From Clostridiales bacterium (lineage in GTDB: Bacteria > Bacillota > Clostridia > Oscillospirales > Oscillospiraceae), in NCBI GenBank assembly GCA_004556345.1, contig SFHQ01000009.1, forward strand, positions 1 through 64,000: a stretch of DNA of 64,000 nt, in the 5' to 3' direction. Under the pieces are notes generated by a model. That model did not search any database, was not told the DNA's origin, and saw only the letters and a list, made by a program, of their open reading frames with translations. Below, one piece after another: positions 36,413 to 44,947 of the stretch; the stretch's first letter is position 1, and each line of letters starts with the position of its first letter. The translations under genes and the position numbers were made by a program.

Positions 36413-37246
36413 ATGCACTTTACCTTTGCACAGTATCAGGAAAGCGCACAGTTTCTGAAACACCGCCTGGGCAATTTCCAGCCCAAGGTGGCCATGGTCC
36501 TGGGCTCCGGCCTGGGCTATCTGGGCGATCTCGTGGAGCACGCCATCGTCGTGCCCTACGGAGAAATTCCCCACTTCAAGCACTCCACCGCCCCCGGCCA
36601 CAAGGGCCAGCTGGTCTTCGGGACCTTGGCTGGTCAGCCCGTGGCCGTGATGCAGGGCCGGATGCACCACTACGAGGGCTACTCCTACGAGGAAGTGGCC
36701 TACGCCGTACGGGTGCTGCGCCTGCTGGGCTGCCAGACGCTGTTCGTCACCAACGCCGCCGGCGGCGTGAATTATAGCTTCCACGCCGGGGACCTGATGC
36801 TCATCACCGACCAGATCAAGATCTTTTTGGAGTCCCCCCTGCGGGGCGAGAACCTGCCGGAGTTCGGCCCCCGGTTCCCGGACTCCTCCTATCTCTACAC
36901 CCCCAAGCTCCAGGCGCTGGCCAAACAGCAGGCCCGCGCCCTGGACATCGACCTGAAGACCGGCGTGTATATGTACTTCCCCGGTCCGCAGTATGAGACC
37001 CCGGCAGAGATCCGCATGGCCCGCATCTTGGGTGCGGACGCCGTGGGCATGTCCACCGCCCCGGAGGTCATCACCGCCGGGCACTGCGGCATGAATGTGC
37101 TGGGCATCACCCTGGTCTCCAACATGGCAGCCGGGGTCCTGCCCCAGAAGCTCACCGAGCAGGAGGTCCTGGACGCCGCCGAGGCCGCCAAGGAGAAGTT
37201 CTCCGGCCTGCTGCTGGCCTGCCTGGCCCACCTGGACGAAGCGTAA
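36413..37246 (+). CDS. punA: Purine-nucleoside phosphorylase (trimeric type)
   Basis: A 277-residue enzyme of the trimeric PNP/MTAP family that splits purine nucleosides with phosphate. Motifs: VLGSGLG (phosphate), HFKHSTAPGHKG, MQGRMHHYEGYS, TNAAGGVNYSFHAGDLMLI, GPQYETPAEIRM (active-site Glu) and GMSTAPEVITAGHCGM. GGGAGGA precedes the ATG. First gene of a five-gene run ending with HU; the deaminase behind it points to nucleoside and methylthioadenosine salvage. Confidence 0.93.
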   Translation: MHFTFAQYQESAQFLKHRLGNFQPKVAMVLGSGLGYLGDLVEHAIVVPYGEIPHFKHSTAPGHKGQLVFGTLAGQPVAVMQGRMHHYEGYSYEEVAYAVRVLRLLGCQTLFVTNAAGGVNYSFHAGDLMLITDQIKIFLESPLRGENLPEFGPRFPDSSYLYTPKLQALAKQQARALDIDLKTGVYMYFPGPQYETPAEIRMARILGADAVGMSTAPEVITAGHCGMNVLGITLVSNMAAGVLPQKLTEQEVLDAAEAAKEKFSGLLLACLAHLDEA

Positions 37247-37264
37247 GGGAGGCCAGAGCACACC

Positions 37265-38572
37265 ATGGAAGAAACCACCCTTTTGTATCACTGCCGCGCC
37301 CTGTGCATGGACGAGGCCGACACGCTCCTGGACGACGCTTTTGTCGTTGTCCAGGGCGCGACCATCCGCTCCGTGGGCACCGAGCGGCCCGCCGGGGAGT
37401 TTACCCACGAGATCGACTGCGGCGGCAACGTCCTCATGCCCGGCCTCGTCAACGCCCACACCCACATCCCCATGACCCTGCTCCGGGGCTACGGCGGCGG
37501 CTGTGACTTGCAGACCTGGCTCAACGACTGGATCTTCCCCGCCGAGGCCAAGCTGGACGACCGGGCCGTGAAGGCCGGGGCGGGCCTGGCCCTGGCGGAG
37601 CTGATCGCCAGCGGCGTGACCACCATCGCTGACATGTACATGCACACCCCCGCCATCGCCGAGACGGTCTTGCAGGCGGGCATCAGCGCAAACCTCTCCT
37701 GCGGCGGCGTCTACTTCGGCGCTCCGGCGGACTTTTCCCCCAAGACCTGCAACGACTGCGGCAATCAGATCCGCCTGACCGAGGAATGGCACGGGGCTGG
37801 GGACGGACAAATTTTGGTCGATGCCTCCATCCACGCGGAGTACACCTCCAACGTCCCCCTGTGGCAGTGGATGGCCCAGTACGCCCAGGACCACAAGCTG
37901 GGCATGCACGTCCACCTCTCCGAGACCCAGCACGAGCACGAGGCCTGCCAGGAGCGCTGGGGCCTGACCCCCTTTGGGATCCTGGACAAGTTCGGCGTCT
38001 GGAACACCCGTGCCATCGCCGCCCACTGCGTCTGGACCACGGAAGAGGACTGGGCCGGCATGGCTGCCAAGGGCGTCAGCTGCGTGCACAACCCCGTGTC
38101 CAACCTAAAGCTCGGCTCCGGCGTTGCCTGGATCCCCGCCATGAAAAAGGCCGGGGTGAACATCGCCCTGGGCACCGACGGCGTCTCCTCCAACAACAAC
38201 ACCGACATGTTTGAAGAGATGAAGTTCGCCGCCGTCCTGCACAACGGCGTCCAGCGCGACCCGCTGGCCCTGCTGCCCAAGGACGTGCTGGCCATGGCCA
38301 CCAGGGACGGGGCCAAGGCCCTGGGCCGGAAGACCGGCCAGATCGCCCCTGGCTACACCGCCGACCTCATCCTGGTGGACTTCGACCGCCCGGCCCTGAC
38401 CCCCTGCCACAGCGTCCGGGACAATCTCGTCTACTCCGCCAACGGCTCCGCCGTGGTGATGAATATGGCGCGGGGCAAGGTCATATACAAAGACGGGGCC
38501 TTCCTGACCCTGGACCTGGACCAGATCAAGGCCGAGGTGAAAGACTACGCCCTGCCCCTGCTGTTCGGCTAA
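37265..38572 (+). CDS. mtaD: Amidohydrolase, 5-methylthioadenosine/S-adenosylhomocysteine deaminase type
   Basis: A 435-residue metal-dependent amidohydrolase. Metal motif NAHTHIPMTLLRGYG, then HVHLSETQHE, AHCVWTTEED, HNPVSNLKLGSG and the catalytic LGTDGVSSNNNTDMFEE. These match the MtaD/SsnA branch that deaminates MTA, SAH or adenosine to inosine forms, whose products a purine phosphorylase can then cleave; that gene is 18 bases upstream. Substrate not proven. Confidence 0.9.
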   Translation: MEETTLLYHCRALCMDEADTLLDDAFVVVQGATIRSVGTERPAGEFTHEIDCGGNVLMPGLVNAHTHIPMTLLRGYGGGCDLQTWLNDWIFPAEAKLDDRAVKAGAGLALAELIASGVTTIADMYMHTPAIAETVLQAGISANLSCGGVYFGAPADFSPKTCNDCGNQIRLTEEWHGAGDGQILVDASIHAEYTSNVPLWQWMAQYAQDHKLGMHVHLSETQHEHEACQERWGLTPFGILDKFGVWNTRAIAAHCVWTTEEDWAGMAAKGVSCVHNPVSNLKLGSGVAWIPAMKKAGVNIALGTDGVSSNNNTDMFEEMKFAAVLHNGVQRDPLALLPKDVLAMATRDGAKALGRKTGQIAPGYTADLILVDFDRPALTPCHSVRDNLVYSANGSAVVMNMARGKVIYKDGAFLTLDLDQIKAEVKDYALPLLFG

Positions 38573-38599
38573 TCTCAGCACGACCGGAGGAATCAAACC

Positions 38600-40210
38600 T
38601 TGAACAAACGAACCCAAAAAAGCAATGCCAAAAGCAGCACCTTCTTCGGCGGCGCGGCCATTCTGGCCGCCAGCATCGCCGTGGTGAAGGTCATCGGCGC
38701 CCTCTATAAAATTCCCCTGGGCCGAATTTTAGGGGACGTGGGCTTTGGCCACTTCAACAACGCCTATGCCATCTACAACCTGCTGCTGATGGTCTCCACC
38801 GCCGGCCTGCCCGTGGCCATGTCGAAGACCATCTCCGAGGCCAACGCCCTGAACCGGCGCAACCAGGTCAGCCGCGTGTTCCACGTGGCCCTGGTCACGT
38901 TCATCATCCTAGGCTCCATCAGCAGCCTCATCATGTTTCTCTTCGCCCAGCCCCTGGCGAACTTGCAGGGTGACAGCCTGGCCGCCCCCGCCGTGCGGGT
39001 GATGGCCCTGTCCTGCTTCTTCGTGTGTACCATGTCGGCCTACCGGGGCTACGCCCAGGGGCACTCGGACATGGTGCCCACCGCCGTCTCCCAGGTCTTG
39101 GAGGCCATGACCAAGCTGATCGTCGGCCTGTTTTTGGCCTGGTATCTGCTGCGCCTGGGCTTTGGCAGTGAGTTCTCTGCCGCCGGTGCCATTGCCGGCG
39201 TCACCGCCAGCGGCCTGGTCTCCCTGGTCTACCTGATGATCCGCTTCCGCCGGAAAAACAGCGCCCAGGGCCTGGCCAAGACCGACGACCGGCCGGAGAG
39301 CGCCAAGCACATTTTGAAGGTGCTGGCCTCCATCGCCATTCCCATCACGCTGAGTTCTTCCGTGGTGCCCATCACCACCTACTTAGACACCGTGCAGGTC
39401 CAGAACCTGCTGCAAAGCGCCCTGGGCTACTCCGAGGAGCTGGCCGTGAGCCTGTACGGCTGCTACCAGAAGGCCATCACCATCTACAACCTGCCCTCGG
39501 CCTTCATGGTCTCCCTGACGGCCTGCATCGTTCCCGCCGTCTCTGCGGCCCTGACGAAGAAGGATAAAATCGGCGCCGGCAAGATCGCCGAGTCCGCCCT
39601 GCGCGTGGGCGCTCTGCTGGCCCTGCCCGCCGGGGTGGGCCTGGCTGTGCTGTCCGGCCCCATCATCCAGATGCTGTACCCGGAGACCAACCAGGAGATC
39701 GCCAGCCACTGCCTGATGGTCCTGGGCATCGCCTCCGCCTTCGTGTGCATGATGCTGCTGTGCAACGCCATTTTGCAGGCCAACGGCCGCGCTGCCCTGC
39801 CCATCTGGTTCATCGCCATCGGCAGCGCCACGAAGCTCATCGTGAACTTCATCCTGGTGCAGATGCCCTCTGTGGGCATCAAGGGTGCGCCGGTGGGCAC
39901 GCTGGTGTGCTTTATGCTGGTCTCCGTGATGGAGCTCATCGCCATCAAGCGCGTCACGCCCCACCCCCCCAAGTACCTCCGGGTGTTTGTCAAGCCCGTC
40001 CTTGCTGCGGCCATCATGGGTGCGGCAGCCCGCGCCGCTTACGGCATCCTGGCCGGGCACCTGGGCAACACCATGAGCGTGGCCGGGGGCATCGTGGTCG
40101 GTGCCATTGTCTATGCCATCCTGGTGCTGGTGCTGCGCATCGTCTCCAAGGATGACCTGTCCCTCATGCCCAAGGGCGATAAGATCGCCAAGCTGCTGCA
40201 CATCAAGTGA
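38600..40210 (+). CDS. SpoVB/MurJ-like lipid flippase (polysaccharide biosynthesis family)
   Basis: A 536-residue MOP-superfamily protein with about fourteen membrane segments. FFGGAAILAASIAVVKVIGALYKIPLGRILGDVGFGHFNNAYAIY and the mid-protein YLDTVQVQN are typical of the Bacillota SpoVB/YtgP group, implicated in flipping peptidoglycan precursors, often during cortex or septum synthesis. TTG start with GGAGG 9 bases upstream. Followed by mazG, as in many clostridia. Confidence 0.88.
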   Translation: MNKRTQKSNAKSSTFFGGAAILAASIAVVKVIGALYKIPLGRILGDVGFGHFNNAYAIYNLLLMVSTAGLPVAMSKTISEANALNRRNQVSRVFHVALVTFIILGSISSLIMFLFAQPLANLQGDSLAAPAVRVMALSCFFVCTMSAYRGYAQGHSDMVPTAVSQVLEAMTKLIVGLFLAWYLLRLGFGSEFSAAGAIAGVTASGLVSLVYLMIRFRRKNSAQGLAKTDDRPESAKHILKVLASIAIPITLSSSVVPITTYLDTVQVQNLLQSALGYSEELAVSLYGCYQKAITIYNLPSAFMVSLTACIVPAVSAALTKKDKIGAGKIAESALRVGALLALPAGVGLAVLSGPIIQMLYPETNQEIASHCLMVLGIASAFVCMMLLCNAILQANGRAALPIWFIAIGSATKLIVNFILVQMPSVGIKGAPVGTLVCFMLVSVMELIAIKRVTPHPPKYLRVFVKPVLAAAIMGAAARAAYGILAGHLGNTMSVAGGIVVGAIVYAILVLVLRIVSKDDLSLMPKGDKIAKLLHIK

Positions 40211-40237
40211 GCTGCGCACAGAGGGAGGCACAGAAGT

Positions 40238-41062
40238 ATGGTAGACTTTACACAGAAAGCGCAGTATACCGTGGAGGACCTGCGGCGCATCGTGGCCCTG
40301 CTCCGGGCCCCTGGGGGCTGCCCCTGGGACGGTGCCCAGACCCACGAGAGCATCCGCCGGAACTTCATTGAGGAAGCCTATGAGGTGGCCGAGGCCATCG
40401 ACGAGCAAAGCCCCGCCCACCTGAAAGAGGAGCTGGGCGACGTGCTGCTCCAGGTGGTCTTCCACGCCTCCCTGGAGGAGGATGCAGGCCGCTTTGACCT
40501 GGACGACGTGGCCGACGGCATCTGCAAAAAGCTCATCTTCCGCCACCCCCATGTCTTTGGGGACGGCGGCGAGGGCACCGCGGAGAGCTGGGAGGCCCTC
40601 AAGCGCCGGGAGAAGGGCCAGACCACCTACACCGCCACCCTGGAAGCCGTCGCCAAGAGCCTGCCCGGCCTGTGGCGGGCGGAAAAGCTCCAGTCCAAGG
40701 CGGAAAAGGCGGGCTTTGAATGGCCCAACGTCCAGGCCGCTCTGGACAAGCTGGCCGAAGAGCTGGGCGAGCTCCAGTCCGCCGTGGCGGACGACACCAA
40801 CATCAAGGAAGAGCTGGGAGACCTGCTGTTCGCCGCCGTCAAGGTGGCCCGGTTCTTTCGCATAGACCCTGAGGAAGCCCTGGAGGGGACGTGCGAAAAA
40901 TTCATTCGCCGCTTCTCCGCAGTGGAGGCGGCAGTCACGGCCCAAGGCCAGGACATGAAAGACGTAGACGTATCCCAGCTGATGGTCTACTGGAACCGGG
41001 CCAAGCACCCGGCCAAGGACGAAATTGAGGAAACTGAAGAAGAGAAAGGACAATCAACATGA
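40238..41062 (+). CDS. mazG: Nucleoside triphosphate pyrophosphohydrolase MazG
   Basis: A 274-residue protein with two MazG domains. The first has LRAPGGCPWDGAQTHESIRRNFIEEAYEVAEAI and KEELGDVLLQVVFH; the second has KEELGDLLFAAVKVARF. The E-x2-E plus E-x2-D metal motif is intact in both. Removes non-canonical or excess NTPs and can temper stress signalling. Stop overlaps the HU start (ATGA). Confidence 0.95.
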   Translation: MVDFTQKAQYTVEDLRRIVALLRAPGGCPWDGAQTHESIRRNFIEEAYEVAEAIDEQSPAHLKEELGDVLLQVVFHASLEEDAGRFDLDDVADGICKKLIFRHPHVFGDGGEGTAESWEALKRREKGQTTYTATLEAVAKSLPGLWRAEKLQSKAEKAGFEWPNVQAALDKLAEELGELQSAVADDTNIKEELGDLLFAAVKVARFFRIDPEEALEGTCEKFIRRFSAVEAAVTAQGQDMKDVDVSQLMVYWNRAKHPAKDEIEETEEEKGQST

Positions 41063-41334
41063 ACAAGACTGAACTGATCCTCGGCGTGGCCGAAGAGACC
41101 GGCTTTTCCCGGAAGAACGTAGAGATCGGCCTGAACGCCGCCATCAACCTCATCACCAAGGCTCTGTCGGACCAGGAGAAGGTGCAGATCGTGGGCTTCG
41201 GCGCTTTCGAGACCAAGGTCCGCGCCGAGCGCATGGGCCGCAACCCCAAGACCGGCGAGGACATTCCCATCCCCGCCACCAAGGTCCCCGCCTTCAAGGC
41301 CGGCAAGGCCCTGAAGGACGCCGTGGACAAGTAA
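41059..41334 (+). CDS. hup: DNA-binding protein HU
   Basis: A 91-residue histone-like protein with MNKTELILGVAEETGFSRKNVE and the arm GRNPKTGEDIPIPATKVPAFKAGK. The KTGE arm carries I-P at the DNA-intercalating position. Coupled to mazG by ATGA, which is common in clostridial genomes. Ends at a strong terminator. Confidence 0.96.
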   Translation: MNKTELILGVAEETGFSRKNVEIGLNAAINLITKALSDQEKVQIVGFGAFETKVRAERMGRNPKTGEDIPIPATKVPAFKAGKALKDAVDK

Positions 41335-41350
41335 GCTGACGCAGCACAAA

Positions 41351-41384
41351 AGCCCCAGTCGTTTTGACGCGACTGGGGCTTTCT
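41351..41384 (+). terminator. Terminator after HU
   Basis: 13-bp stem AAAGCCCCAGTCG / CGACTGGGGCTTT (41351-41363, 41372-41384). Confidence 0.9.
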
Positions 41385-41427
41385 GTCGAGAGCATTCGGA
41401 GCATTCTGAGCGAGAGGAGCAACTGCT

Positions 41428-41799
41428 ATGTTTTCCAACTTTTTGGCCGTCGGTGCAGGCGGGGCCATCGGGGCCATGGGCCGCTACGCCGTGGGCCTCA
41501 TCCCGGCCTTGCAGCGGGGGGCGTTCCCCCTGCACACGCTGCTCATCAACCTGGGCGGTGCCATCCTCATCGGCATGGCCGCCGCCAGCGCCCAGCGCTG
41601 GGCGGACCTCTCCCCCAGCCTCCTGCTGTTTTGGCGGGTCGGCATCTGCGGGGGCTTTACGACGTTTTCCACGTTCTCGCTGGAGTCCCTGACCCTGCTG
41701 GAACATGGGCGGACGGGGCTGTTTGCCCTTTACGCCCTCCTCAGCGTGGCCCTGTGTTTGGTTGGCGTGTGGCTGGGCAAAACGATGATCGCCGGCTGA
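41428..41799 (+). CDS. crcB: Fluoride channel CrcB/Fluc
   Basis: A 123-residue four-helix membrane protein that exports fluoride as a dual-topology dimer. Landmarks: VGAGGAIGAMGRYAVG, LINLGGAILIGM, and the pore stretch GICGGFTTFSTFSLE. A single homodimeric form, with no paired copy alongside. GAGAGGAG precedes the ATG. The 43-base gap before it is too short for a fluoride riboswitch. Its TGA touches the stop of the convergent kinase gene. Confidence 0.95.
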   Translation: MFSNFLAVGAGGAIGAMGRYAVGLIPALQRGAFPLHTLLINLGGAILIGMAAASAQRWADLSPSLLLFWRVGICGGFTTFSTFSLESLTLLEHGRTGLFALYALLSVALCLVGVWLGKTMIAG

Positions 41800-44700
41800 T
41801 CACAGGAACGCCAGCGCATCCCCCAGCTTCTGACACTGCTCCAGCAGGTCCTCCGTCCGGGCGTTGACTTTTTCCAGGTCCCCGCCCCGCCCGGCCATTT
41901 CCAGGGCCTCGGCGTTGTCGCCCAGGTCCATGGCCCCGATCCAGCGGGCGGCGCTTTTCAGGCTGTGGACCTCGATGCTGTAATCCTCCCACTTCTCCTC
42001 CTCCCAGTCCTGCCGGATGCGGCGGAGGTAGCCGGGGATCTGTTCCCGGAAGAGGAAGAGGGTCTTGCGGTAGGCGTCCCCCGTGCCGCAGTAGGACATG
42101 CCCCGGACCACGTCGATGCCGGGCAGGTTTTGCAGGTCCTCCGGCAGCTCTTCCCCCGGCAGAGTGCCCAGGGGAATGACGGGGGCCTTCTGCTTGTCCT
42201 CCGGCACCCAGGCGCGGAGGGTGTTGTCCAGCTTGTCCAGCTCGATGGGCTTGGGCAAAAAGTCGTTGAAGCCGCTGCGGAGAAACTCCTCCCGCACGCC
42301 CTTCATGGCGTTGGCGGTCAGGGCGATGATGGGCACCACGGCGAAATAGGGGTCTTTCTTGCCCATCTCCCGGATATGCTGGGTGGTCTCCACGCCGTCC
42401 ATGTCCGGCATCATGTGGTCCATGAGGACCAGGTCAGGCCAGACCTGGGTCATCTGCCGCAGAGCCTCCGGGCCGGAGCGGGCGGTGTAGACCTCCATCT
42501 CATAGGGGCCAAGCAGACCCTGGCAGACCTTCAGGTTCAGGGGCTGGTCATCCACCACCAGGACCACCGCTTCGGGGGCGGTGAAGGAGTTGTAGCTGCC
42601 GGTGTCCGACCGCTGCTCCTCGCTGCAATAGGGGCCGCAGGGGGTGGGGTCGATGACTTTCTGGGGCAGGCGCACCCAGAAGTTGCTGCCCACGCCGTAG
42701 GTGCTGTCCACGCCCAGCTCGCCGTGCATCAGCTCCGTGAGCTTCTGGCAGATGGGCAGGCCCAGGCCGGTGCCCTCGATGTGCCGGTTGGCCTTGCGGT
42801 CCAGGCGGCCGTAGCTCTGGAAGATGTAGGGCAGGTCCTCCTTGCGGATGCCCACGCCGGTATCCTCCATGTGGATGACCAGTACACCGTCCTCCCCCTG
42901 GGGCTCCCAGGTGACGGAGAGGGTGATGGAGCCCTCCTTGGTGTACTTGATGGCGTTGCCGCCCAGGTTCATCACAATATGACTGATGTTCACGTCGTCG
43001 CCGTAGAGCGTCGTCGGAATATTCTCATCCAGCTGGGCGTGAAAGTCCAGCTTTTTTTCTTGGGCACGCATCCGCAGGATCGTCACCACATCGTGGAAGG
43101 GCGAGTGGATGTGATAGCTCTCCTGGGAGATCTCCATCTTGCCCGCCTCGATCTTGGACAGGTCTAGGATGCTGTTGATGTTGTCCAGCAGAATGCGGCC
43201 GCTGCTGCGGATGTCCCGGAAGCAGTTGTCCTTGGACTCGCTCGCGTCCTCCCGCAGGCCCAGCTCGGACATGCCCAAAATCGCGTTGAGGGGGGTGCGG
43301 ATGTCATGGCTCATGTTGGCCAAGAACTGGCTCTTGGCCTGGCTGGCGGCCTCGGCGGCCTGGGCGGTGACGCGGGCCTTTTCCTCCTCCTGGCGGAGGT
43401 TGACGGTGGCCGTGTCGTCCTCAAAGACCCACAGCGTCTTTTGGTTCTGGGGCGTGTAGCTGGGCATGGCAAAGACCCGCAGGCGGAGCCAGGTGTCGTT
43501 CTTCTTGTGGAAGAGAAACTCCACCTGACGCTTCTTTTCCAGGCGGCGGCGAAGATTGTCGAAGTTCGTCACGGACTGGAACGCTGCCACATAGTCGGGG
43601 TCCAGGAGCCGCTCGCAGTAAAGCTCCAGCGTCTTGGTCTGGCAGTGGCCTGCCTCCTGTAAAAGGTCCGCGAAATACCGGGGCACTTTGATGCTCCGGG
43701 TCTGGTCCTCCAACAGGTCCACAACATAGATGCCCTGGTAATACTCGGCGATGACGTGGACGAAGTCCAGCTCTTCCTCAGACTCCACCAGCTTTTTGGC
43801 CTGCAAAAAGAGGACATGCTCCTTTTCTTCCAACCGGCGTTTTTCTTCCAGCTGCCGCTTCTTGGCCTCCGTCACCTGGCGGATGAAGACATTGCACATG
43901 GCCTTGTGGGTCACAGGGTCCCGGAAGAAATAGAACTCCGCCCCGTGCCACTCGTAGCCGGGGGTCTGGTCGGTCATCACCCGATACTCCGGCATGGGGG
44001 CCTGGCCCTCGGACAGCATCAGGGAGAGCAGGGTCGTGCGGTCCATGCTGCGCTGGTATGCCTTCCGGTCCCTGGGGTGGATGGTGGGGGCGATATAGTC
44101 ATGGATGAAGACACTGTAGGACGGCAGATCCTTGCCCAACTTCTTCGCCATGTCCTTCAGCATGTCCTGGTAGACCTGGGTGCCCCAGAGCAGGCGGAAG
44201 CTGTCGGTCTCCAGGCCGATCTCCAGGCCCGCGATGGTGCCCTCGGTCATGCGGTCCAGGAGCTTCGCCGCGTCCTCCCGGCGGTGGCGTTCCTTCACTT
44301 CGTCGGTCACGTCCCGGATGGTGCCGATGGCGGTGGCCTCCTCGTTGTTGGGCAGGGGCTCCATGCGCAGCTGGATCCAGGTCTCCTGCTGGTCCATGGT
44401 CTGGAACTCGATTTCTCCGTCCTGGCCCAGAGCGGCCTGCTCCAGGGCCGCCTGGAACGGGGCCTCCCACTGGGCGGAGCAGTTTAAGTATTCCAGCAAG
44501 CGCCGGGGCGTTTCCAGCGTGGTTTTTAATTGGTCTCCCTGCCCCTGGCCGGGGGTCAGGACGCGGAGCATCCCATCCGGCAGCAGCTCAAACAGGCGCA
44601 CGTCGCCCACGGGAAGGGCGGCGTTCACCAGGGAGTTACTTCGCGCCACCTCCTGGTCCAGCTTTTCCTGGTCGCTGCGGTTGCGGATCATCCAGTACAG

Positions 44701-44862
44701 CAGCATGGCCCCGGCGGAGACGGCGTAGATGCAGATGAGCAGGTTGTACTCCACCTGTAATTGCAGCACCACCGTCAGCAGCACGAACGTCACCGCCAGG
44801 GTGAGGAGCCCTCGCAGGAGATTCATGGTGCGGGTTTGCAGTTTTCGCCCGATTTGATTCAT
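41800..44862 (-). CDS. Hybrid sensor histidine kinase with receiver and Hpt domains
   Basis: A 1020-residue membrane kinase. Two N-terminal membrane helices (about 15-60) with almost no extracellular loop; two or three PAS-like domains (75-190, 220-330, 365-485); HisKA with MSHDIRTPLNAILG (His519); ATPase domain with GNAIKYTKEG and IEGTGLGLPICQKL; receiver domain VVDDQPLN...LMDHMMPDMDG (Asp815) ending LPKPIE; and an Hpt domain with VHSLKSAARWIGA (His966). It contains a full phosphorelay but has no adjacent response regulator. AAGGAGG before the ATG. Signal unknown. Confidence 0.92.
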   Translation of the reverse strand: MNQIGRKLQTRTMNLLRGLLTLAVTFVLLTVVLQLQVEYNLLICIYAVSAGAMLLYWMIRNRSDQEKLDQEVARSNSLVNAALPVGDVRLFELLPDGMLRVLTPGQGQGDQLKTTLETPRRLLEYLNCSAQWEAPFQAALEQAALGQDGEIEFQTMDQQETWIQLRMEPLPNNEEATAIGTIRDVTDEVKERHRREDAAKLLDRMTEGTIAGLEIGLETDSFRLLWGTQVYQDMLKDMAKKLGKDLPSYSVFIHDYIAPTIHPRDRKAYQRSMDRTTLLSLMLSEGQAPMPEYRVMTDQTPGYEWHGAEFYFFRDPVTHKAMCNVFIRQVTEAKKRQLEEKRRLEEKEHVLFLQAKKLVESEEELDFVHVIAEYYQGIYVVDLLEDQTRSIKVPRYFADLLQEAGHCQTKTLELYCERLLDPDYVAAFQSVTNFDNLRRRLEKKRQVEFLFHKKNDTWLRLRVFAMPSYTPQNQKTLWVFEDDTATVNLRQEEEKARVTAQAAEAASQAKSQFLANMSHDIRTPLNAILGMSELGLREDASESKDNCFRDIRSSGRILLDNINSILDLSKIEAGKMEISQESYHIHSPFHDVVTILRMRAQEKKLDFHAQLDENIPTTLYGDDVNISHIVMNLGGNAIKYTKEGSITLSVTWEPQGEDGVLVIHMEDTGVGIRKEDLPYIFQSYGRLDRKANRHIEGTGLGLPICQKLTELMHGELGVDSTYGVGSNFWVRLPQKVIDPTPCGPYCSEEQRSDTGSYNSFTAPEAVVLVVDDQPLNLKVCQGLLGPYEMEVYTARSGPEALRQMTQVWPDLVLMDHMMPDMDGVETTQHIREMGKKDPYFAVVPIIALTANAMKGVREEFLRSGFNDFLPKPIELDKLDNTLRAWVPEDKQKAPVIPLGTLPGEELPEDLQNLPGIDVVRGMSYCGTGDAYRKTLFLFREQIPGYLRRIRQDWEEEKWEDYSIEVHSLKSAARWIGAMDLGDNAEALEMAGRGGDLEKVNARTEDLLEQCQKLGDALAFL

Positions 44863-44898
44863 AGAGGGCGCCTCCTTGTGTTTTCTCTGACGTCACGG

Positions 44899-44926
44899 AA
44901 AACCCGCCCGCTGGACAGCGGGCGGG
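44899..44926 (-). terminator. Terminator after the VWA gene
   Basis: 10-bp GC stem CCCGCCCGCT / AGCGGGCGGG with loop GGAC, then TTTT on the minus strand. It lies between the VWA gene and the kinase gene on the same strand. Confidence 0.85.
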
Positions 44927-44947
44927 ACACTGGGGTCGGACAGGAAG

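Noticed and set aside
41385..41427. A fluoride riboswitch before crcB
   Set aside because: The gap is 43 bases and lacks the GGNGAUGG-type start of that class.
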